Shown here: positions 7,723 through 10,808 of the stretch, piece by piece
Numbering within the stretch: position 1 is the stretch's first letter
Layout: the number at the start of each line of letters is the position of its first letter
Source: JAAKFL01 sp964629645
Lineage (GTDB): Bacteria > Chlamydiota > Chlamydiia > Chlamydiales > SLFE01
Direction: 5' to 3'
Assembly: GCA_964629645.1 (NCBI GenBank)
Contig: CAZVSU010000075.1
Coordinates: 1-10,808 of the forward strand
Length of the DNA stretch: 10,808 bases
Notes under the pieces: model-generated
Seen by the model: the letters and a program-made list of their open reading frames with translations, nothing else
Database searches by the model: none
What the model was told of the DNA's origin: nothing
Position numbers and translations under genes: made by a program

Positions 7723-8238
7723 ATGCTTCAAAGTATTGGATTTATGGCGGGGATTTGGGTATTGTTCGAGAATCCTCTCTACTTCATGGTTTGGTTGCTG
7801 ATTCCAGTATTGTCATTCGTCCTGGTTCTTACCAATATTACCCCATTTCCAGGATTATTTTTTCTGATCGTATCAAGTGTTGTCTACATAGATCTTTGTG
7901 TATACAAGACCTTATTTAAGGGACGCGATCCGTTATTGCTATCTGGTGTGGACCTGAGGTGCATCAAGGGCTTCTTACTCGCATCACTGATTATTCAAAT
8001 TTCAGCTGTCACAGTCTATCTTTTTGTTTTCTTGACGGGATCCATAGATCCCTTTGGTATGTCGTTCTTCCTAGGTTTCGTCTTCATTGCTTGTCAGAAA
8101 GGCTTTAAGTTTCTTGCGTTTAGCAAATATGCTTACGAATTCTTTGGACAAAATCCCGACTCACAAAAGCCCACCATTTCCTCTTTTGGTCGAGACCTTG
8201 CAGTCATTATCAATCGCAAACTTAAATCGAACACTTGA
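7723..8238 (+). CDS. Small four-helix membrane protein downstream of traD
   Basis: I do not recognise a family. The 171-residue product is mostly hydrophobic, with probable membrane helices at about 18-38, 44-64, 83-106 and 111-131, and a basic cytoplasmic-looking tail (KPTISSFGRDLAVIINRKLKSN). A good ribosome site (AGGAG at 7708-7712, ten bases before ATG) lies just past the traD stop, so it is the last gene of the tra block. Size, topology and linkage to traG and traD resemble F TraS (about 173 residues, inner-membrane entry exclusion), but I see no sequence match. In F traS lies between traG and traD rather than after traD, so that role is only a hypothesis. It could equally be an unrelated cargo protein. 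Confidence 0.7.
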   Translation: MLQSIGFMAGIWVLFENPLYFMVWLLIPVLSFVLVLTNITPFPGLFFLIVSSVVYIDLCVYKTLFKGRDPLLLSGVDLRCIKGFLLASLIIQISAVTVYLFVFLTGSIDPFGMSFFLGFVFIACQKGFKFLAFSKYAYEFFGQNPDSQKPTISSFGRDLAVIINRKLKSNT

Positions 8239-8294
8239 CAGAATGTATTTATTTTTTTTTGTAATTCATTTTTGTTCTTGTTATGATTTAAGTT
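8219..8294. terminator. Possible bidirectional termination region between convergent genes
   Basis: The tra block and the integrase converge on a 63-bp gap. A perfect 10-bp inverted repeat (AACTTAAATC at 8219-8228, GATTTAAGTT at 8285-8294) brackets it, and a run of nine T with further T-rich stretches (8247-8275) lies inside. There is no compact GC-rich hairpin directly before the T-tract, so this is not a standard intrinsic terminator. The repeat may be chance in AT-rich DNA. Confidence 0.3.
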
Positions 8295-8301
8295 GAAAAA
8301 T

Positions 8302-9270
8302 CTATCCGACTAAATTGACCTTCTTAGATGGATTATCCTCTAGTGGAGTTTTGTCATAGGCATTGACCATTTCAGCGCTAGCATGCCCTGATATTCTCAT
8401 AATATCGGAATCTGAGAATCCTTGCTGCTTGAGGTAGGTGATAGTCGATGCCCTTAAAACATGGGGGGTAACGAGAAAGGGGAGTCTTGCCCGTTTAGAT
8501 GCGTTCTTAAATGATTTATATACTTGAATGTGTGGCACTTGTTTTCCTGTCCTTGTTATGAATGCAAGACCACTTCTCGTTCCAATGTGTTCTTCCAGTT
8601 CATCAAAAACCGATTTTGGATAGAATATGATTGTTTCCTTCTTTCCTTTTACCTTGGATTGGGAAAATCTGATTTTTCTATCATAAAAATTGATCTGATC
8701 GACCTTAAGTCCCAGAACCTCTGATATTCGCTTTCCACCCTGAAGAGTTAGCTTAGCGATAAGATGGTCTCGAAAGTTCAATTTTTTTAATTCTGATAAG
8801 AAGCTAAGCCATTGCGATTGGTTCAAGGCGTTCGTTTTGACGTGATCTCGGTACTTGAAAAACGTCTTGTGTGCACCTTCTTTATTTGGTATCGCTTTCT
8901 TTATAAGGCCTTGAGTTCTGCGAGTCAAAAAACCAGTAAAGGAGATATAGCACGCTGCACGAGCTTGCCTTGTAGGTTCCGACCACTCGTTCTCTAACTT
9001 AATTTGATCTATCACACATTCATGATTCACAAGAGAAAAAGCTTGTAGATTCATATCTGGATTTATAATTCCAAGTTCTATGAGGCGTTTCATACCAGAT
9101 AGGTATGTTTTTCTGGTGTTATCTCTATAACCCGAAAGCCAGAATTGAATTGCTTCAAAAACTCTGACATCTTTCAATTTTCGCCATACGTATTCATCTC
9201 GAAAATTAATAGCCTCTTGATGTGACATCAAACCAGTATTCGCATCCATCAAAGTCAAGTCATCTGACAC
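8302..9270 (-). CDS. Tyrosine recombinase/integrase, chlamydial plasmid pGP7/pGP8-like
   Basis: The 322-residue product has a SAM-like N-terminal DNA-binding part (FWLSGYRDNTRKTYLSGMKRL) and a catalytic domain with all expected residues: R181 in GGKRISEVLGL, a beta-hairpin Lys near 206, H270 and R273 in PHVLR, H296 in SGHAS and nucleophile Y305 in NAYDKT. Segments such as TRQARAACYISFTGFL, RTQGL, KTNALN, GFSDSDIM and EDNPSKK resemble, from memory, the integrase-like pGP7-D and pGP8-D of Chlamydia plasmids more than generic XerC/D. It probably carries out integration, excision or dimer resolution of the element. I chose GTG 9270 because GGAGG lies six bases upstream. The frame extends to a GTG at 9369, but that stretch has no ribosome site and contains the likely promoter. 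It converges on the tra block. Confidence 0.92.
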   Translation of the reverse strand: MSDDLTLMDANTGLMSHQEAINFRDEYVWRKLKDVRVFEAIQFWLSGYRDNTRKTYLSGMKRLIELGIINPDMNLQAFSLVNHECVIDQIKLENEWSEPTRQARAACYISFTGFLTRRTQGLIKKAIPNKEGAHKTFFKYRDHVKTNALNQSQWLSFLSELKKLNFRDHLIAKLTLQGGKRISEVLGLKVDQINFYDRKIRFSQSKVKGKKETIIFYPKSVFDELEEHIGTRSGLAFITRTGKQVPHIQVYKSFKNASKRARLPFLVTPHVLRASTITYLKQQGFSDSDIMRISGHASAEMVNAYDKTPLEDNPSKKVNLVG

Positions 9271-9276
9271 TAAAAT

Positions 9277-9281
9277 CCTCC
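9277..9281 (-). promoter_or_regulatory. Strong ribosome binding site of the integrase
   Basis: On the minus strand GGAGG is followed by six bases and GTG at 9270. It is the best ribosome site in the window and decides the start against the longer frame beginning at 9369 and the ATG at 9249. Confidence 0.7.
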
Positions 9282-9333
9282 AAATCGATCCACCAAAACC
9301 ATACCAAATTTTATATAAAATAATGCTACTTAT

Positions 9334-9361
9334 ATTATACTTTTGTGACATCCTCCCAAAA
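9334..9361 (-). promoter_or_regulatory. Candidate integrase promoter
   Basis: On the minus strand a perfect TATAAT (9339 to 9334) lies 16 bases after TTTTGG (9361 to 9356), a weak -35. A 14-bp AT palindrome (ATTTTAT and its complement, 9308-9321) follows about 12 bp downstream and could be an operator. The spacer is largely the 12-bp IS-end fragment at 9346-9357. The consensus -10 is convincing; the -35 is not. Confidence 0.4.
9346..9357 (-). repeat. 12-bp fragment of the IS-end repeat
   Basis: TGACATCCTCCC is identical to the outer tip of the hairpin ends at 317-357 and 10755-10807, but the stem-loop that should follow is absent (AAAAATTTG comes next). It looks like a degraded or half-deleted end, or a target-like site. 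A chance match of this length in the same window is possible but unlikely. Confidence 0.5.
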
Positions 9362-9472
9362 ATTTGCACAGGACAAGATCAAGTGCTAATTATAGGTCTG
9401 GAAAAATCTTTACCAATTTCATCTTTGGTAATGCTGTGCTATGCTTTTGCAAATTTACATCCTCAGCACTCA

Positions 9473-9479
9473 AAAGGAG
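9473..9479 (+). promoter_or_regulatory. Ribosome binding site setting the GTG start at 9486
   Basis: AAAGGAG lies six bases before GTG 9486. The in-frame TTG or ATG-like codons from 9441 onward have no such signal and would add 15 residues ahead of the signal peptide. Confidence 0.65.
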
Positions 9480-9485
9480 ACAAAT

Positions 9486-10628
9486 GTGAAACACCTATTA
9501 ATCATGGCAATAGCTTTTTCTTTGTGGGTATCTCTCGTGAGCTTTTCAGATGGAAAGTCAAGGGTAAGAATCGAACTCCTCCAAAGTCAAGGTGTAGTCG
9601 AAAGCCCTGTTCTAGAATTATCAGAAGCTGAGTTCGGGAAATGGAAAAGAGATTCAGAAATTTGCTGTGACATGAATGAATCATTCAAATCGACATATTC
9701 TCTTGCAGACGAGTCATATGATAAGCGAACTCGAACGTTAGGGATCGTCAGTTTAGGCAAGACTCTAGGAATTAATGGCAATATGTCAATGTCCGATTGC
9801 ATCAAAACGATCAGACTAGCTATACAGAAATATGAACCAGCATACAAATGGAATTTGGTTAAATCTGATGAAACATCAGCGATCATTATCAATGAAGTCG
9901 ATTACGAAAAAATTAGAGAAAAAAATTTATCTGTTCCACCGGCCGAGTTCATTGTTTCGCGAATTTTCAAAGGAGAGAAGGGCTTTTTCAAAATCGAGTA
10001 TGCCGAACGAAAAAGACACAAAAAGTATTCACAAAAGAAAATTGTGAGCATTTTAAAAAATGCGTATCTCGTAAAAAACGATCAACCAGTGAATTATGAC
10101 AAAGATATCGAAAATGGTTGTATCAGTAATTTGTTAGGAACTGGTGTTAATTTTCATCACAATAAGTATTTCACAGTTCATTTTTTCGATAATGAGAAAT
10201 GGATCCATCGCCCTTGTTTATCGAGCCATGATCAATGCAAGACCTGTTATTTTCCTGAAAAATTCAGAGATGAAGAAATTCCATCTAAAAGAATATGGAT
10301 AATGACCGATAAAAATGAATTTTGCCAAAATTCGTCTATGGGAGAAATATTTCAAATTACTTGCGACACGCTCGCAGAAGAAGCAGAGAGCGCAAAACAG
10401 GGGATTAGCACGAGGATCGTAGAGATATCAAACGTTAACGCCCTTGTGGTTTTCACCAAATTGGACAGATTGACCAATCTGCCGGTAAGCACTGAGATTC
10501 ATAGAATTGCAAAACGAAATGATCATGTACTAAGATTTGTATATGCAGAAGAACATCCAGATCCTAATCTCAAAGATCTGGGCTATTGGATAGCATTAAC
10601 AAAACATGCTAGGGTAACAGGTGAATAG
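9486..10628 (+). CDS. Exported protein with two copies of an unrecognised domain
   Basis: I do not recognise a family for this 380-residue protein. It begins with a signal peptide (MKHLLIMAIAFSLWVSLVSF, then SDG), so it should be exported. The rest falls into two similar halves. Repeat 1 (about 82-197) has the strand RTRTLGIVS, C105, the strand SAIIINEVD, then RIFK...YAE (I160, K162, Y172). Repeat 2 (about 268-378) has KRIWIM, C293, the strand NALVVFTKLD, then RIAK...YAE (I341, K343, Y353). The last 39 residues of each repeat align without gaps. The C-terminal part of the protein at 1205-1936 has the same order. A cysteine-rich connector (C244, C251, C254) separates the repeats. The gene is divergent from the integrase with a 215-bp gap, and an IS-end hairpin starts five bases after its stop. 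Its role is unknown; a periplasmic or surface role is inferred only from the signal peptide. Confidence 0.75.
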   Translation: MKHLLIMAIAFSLWVSLVSFSDGKSRVRIELLQSQGVVESPVLELSEAEFGKWKRDSEICCDMNESFKSTYSLADESYDKRTRTLGIVSLGKTLGINGNMSMSDCIKTIRLAIQKYEPAYKWNLVKSDETSAIIINEVDYEKIREKNLSVPPAEFIVSRIFKGEKGFFKIEYAERKRHKKYSQKKIVSILKNAYLVKNDQPVNYDKDIENGCISNLLGTGVNFHHNKYFTVHFFDNEKWIHRPCLSSHDQCKTCYFPEKFRDEEIPSKRIWIMTDKNEFCQNSSMGEIFQITCDTLAEEAESAKQGISTRIVEISNVNALVVFTKLDRLTNLPVSTEIHRIAKRNDHVLRFVYAEEHPDPNLKDLGYWIALTKHARVTGE

Positions 10629-10633
10629 CTCAT

Positions 10634-10665
10634 TTGAACCTCCCCATGGCTAAAGCCAGGGGATT
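10634..10665 (-). repeat. Second, diverged type of IS200/IS605-like end hairpin
   Basis: The plus strand reads TTGAACCTCCCC, a stem-loop of TGGCT and AGCCA, then GGGGATT. This has the same architecture as the hairpin at 10755-10807 (TTGACATCCTCCCC, TTGCT/AGCAA, GAGGGATT), including an extra base between the two stems, but a different sequence. On the minus strand it is a right end finishing in GGGGAGGTTCAA, with the element body extending rightward. It begins five bases after the preceding gene's stop and may also act as that gene's 3' hairpin. Confidence 0.65.
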
Positions 10666-10719
10666 GCGACGCGATTTCGTTTAAGCATGCGTATCTTTTT
10701 GATTCTCTATGCTTCAGCA

Positions 10720-10756
10720 CTAACTGGGCTTACCCTTAAGTTAGACTTATCTTTTT
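10720..10756 (+). terminator. Weak terminator-like hairpin with T-run
   Basis: CTAACTGGG (10720-10728) can pair with CCC and AGTTAG (10733-10744) around a CTTA loop with a three-base bulge, followed seven bases later by TTTTT (10752-10756). The gap and bulge make this a poor intrinsic terminator. The interval 10666-10754 otherwise holds nothing I can name. Confidence 0.25.
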
Positions 10757-10807
10757 GACATCCTCCCCTTGCTAAAGCAAGAGGGATTCCTGGGCCAAAG
10801 GCTAAGC
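10755..10807 (-). repeat. IS200/IS605-type right-end hairpin, right arm of 53-bp inverted repeat
   Basis: This is an exact reverse complement of 1-53: TTGACATCCTCCCC, the stem-loop TTGCTAAAGCAA, GAGGGATTCC, then TGGGCCAAAGGCTAAGC. In this orientation the element body would lie to the right of the window. Perfect identity of two copies 10.7 kb apart suggests recent transposition, or an assembly that stopped at a multicopy repeat. Confidence 0.75.
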
Positions 10808-10808
10808 A

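Noticed and set aside
9364..9392. TTGCAC with TAATTA as the promoter of the gene at 9486
   Set aside because: The spacing of 17 is good but the -10 matches the consensus at only two positions.
1..10808. CRISPR array formed by the repeated hairpins
   Set aside because: The copies are few, far apart and in mixed orientation, with no regular spacers and no cas genes.
1..10808. Circular contig closed by terminal overlap
   Set aside because: The matching ends are inverted, not direct, so they cannot close a circle.

Overview
The window reads as a piece of a conjugative mobile element from a chlamydial organism, most likely an environmental (Parachlamydia/Simkania-type) amoeba-associated lineage. 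The best evidence is the tyrosine recombinase at 8302-9270. Its C-terminal half (TPHVLRAS, GFSDSDIMRISGHAS, AYDKT, LEDNPSKK) resembles, from memory, the integrase-like proteins pGP7-D/pGP8-D of Chlamydia plasmids. Several environmental chlamydiae are known to carry F-type tra genes on genomic islands or plasmids, which fits the rest of the window. The sequence is AT-rich. Whether it is a plasmid or a chromosomal island cannot be decided from this sequence.

Layout. Positions 1-53 are one arm of a perfect 53-bp inverted repeat whose other arm is 10755-10807, so both window edges lie in the same repeat. It looks like the right-end hairpin of an IS200/IS605 (TnpB-type) insertion sequence. Next comes the broken C-terminus of an ATPase/PD-(D/E)XK protein (54-293), then a near-perfect palindromic fusion of two such hairpins (317-357). 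A co-directional F-type T4SS/conjugation block follows: traF (409-1152), an unrecognised exported protein (1205-1936), traH (1960-3324), traG (3324-6032), traD (6033-7706) and a four-helix membrane protein (7723-8238). The integrase (8302-9270) lies convergent to this block. A divergent gene for a second exported protein (9486-10628) follows, and the right edge holds two different IS-end hairpins (10634-10665 and 10755-10807).

How the genes fit together. TraF and TraH belong to the periplasmic/outer-membrane part of an F-like mating apparatus that assembles and retracts the pilus. TraG is the inner-membrane mating-pair stabilisation protein, and TraD is the coupling ATPase that feeds DNA-protein complexes into the channel. 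traH, traG and traD are joined without gaps and look translationally coupled. Only the distal part of a tra operon is here: the core channel genes, traN and the relaxase TraI are absent.

The least explained content is a secreted domain of roughly 90-115 residues that I can align three times within the window: once in the protein between traF and traH, and twice in tandem in the protein at 9486-10628. Each copy has a similarly placed Cys, a hydrophobic strand and an I-x-K-(x9)-Y motif. I do not recognise it as a named family.
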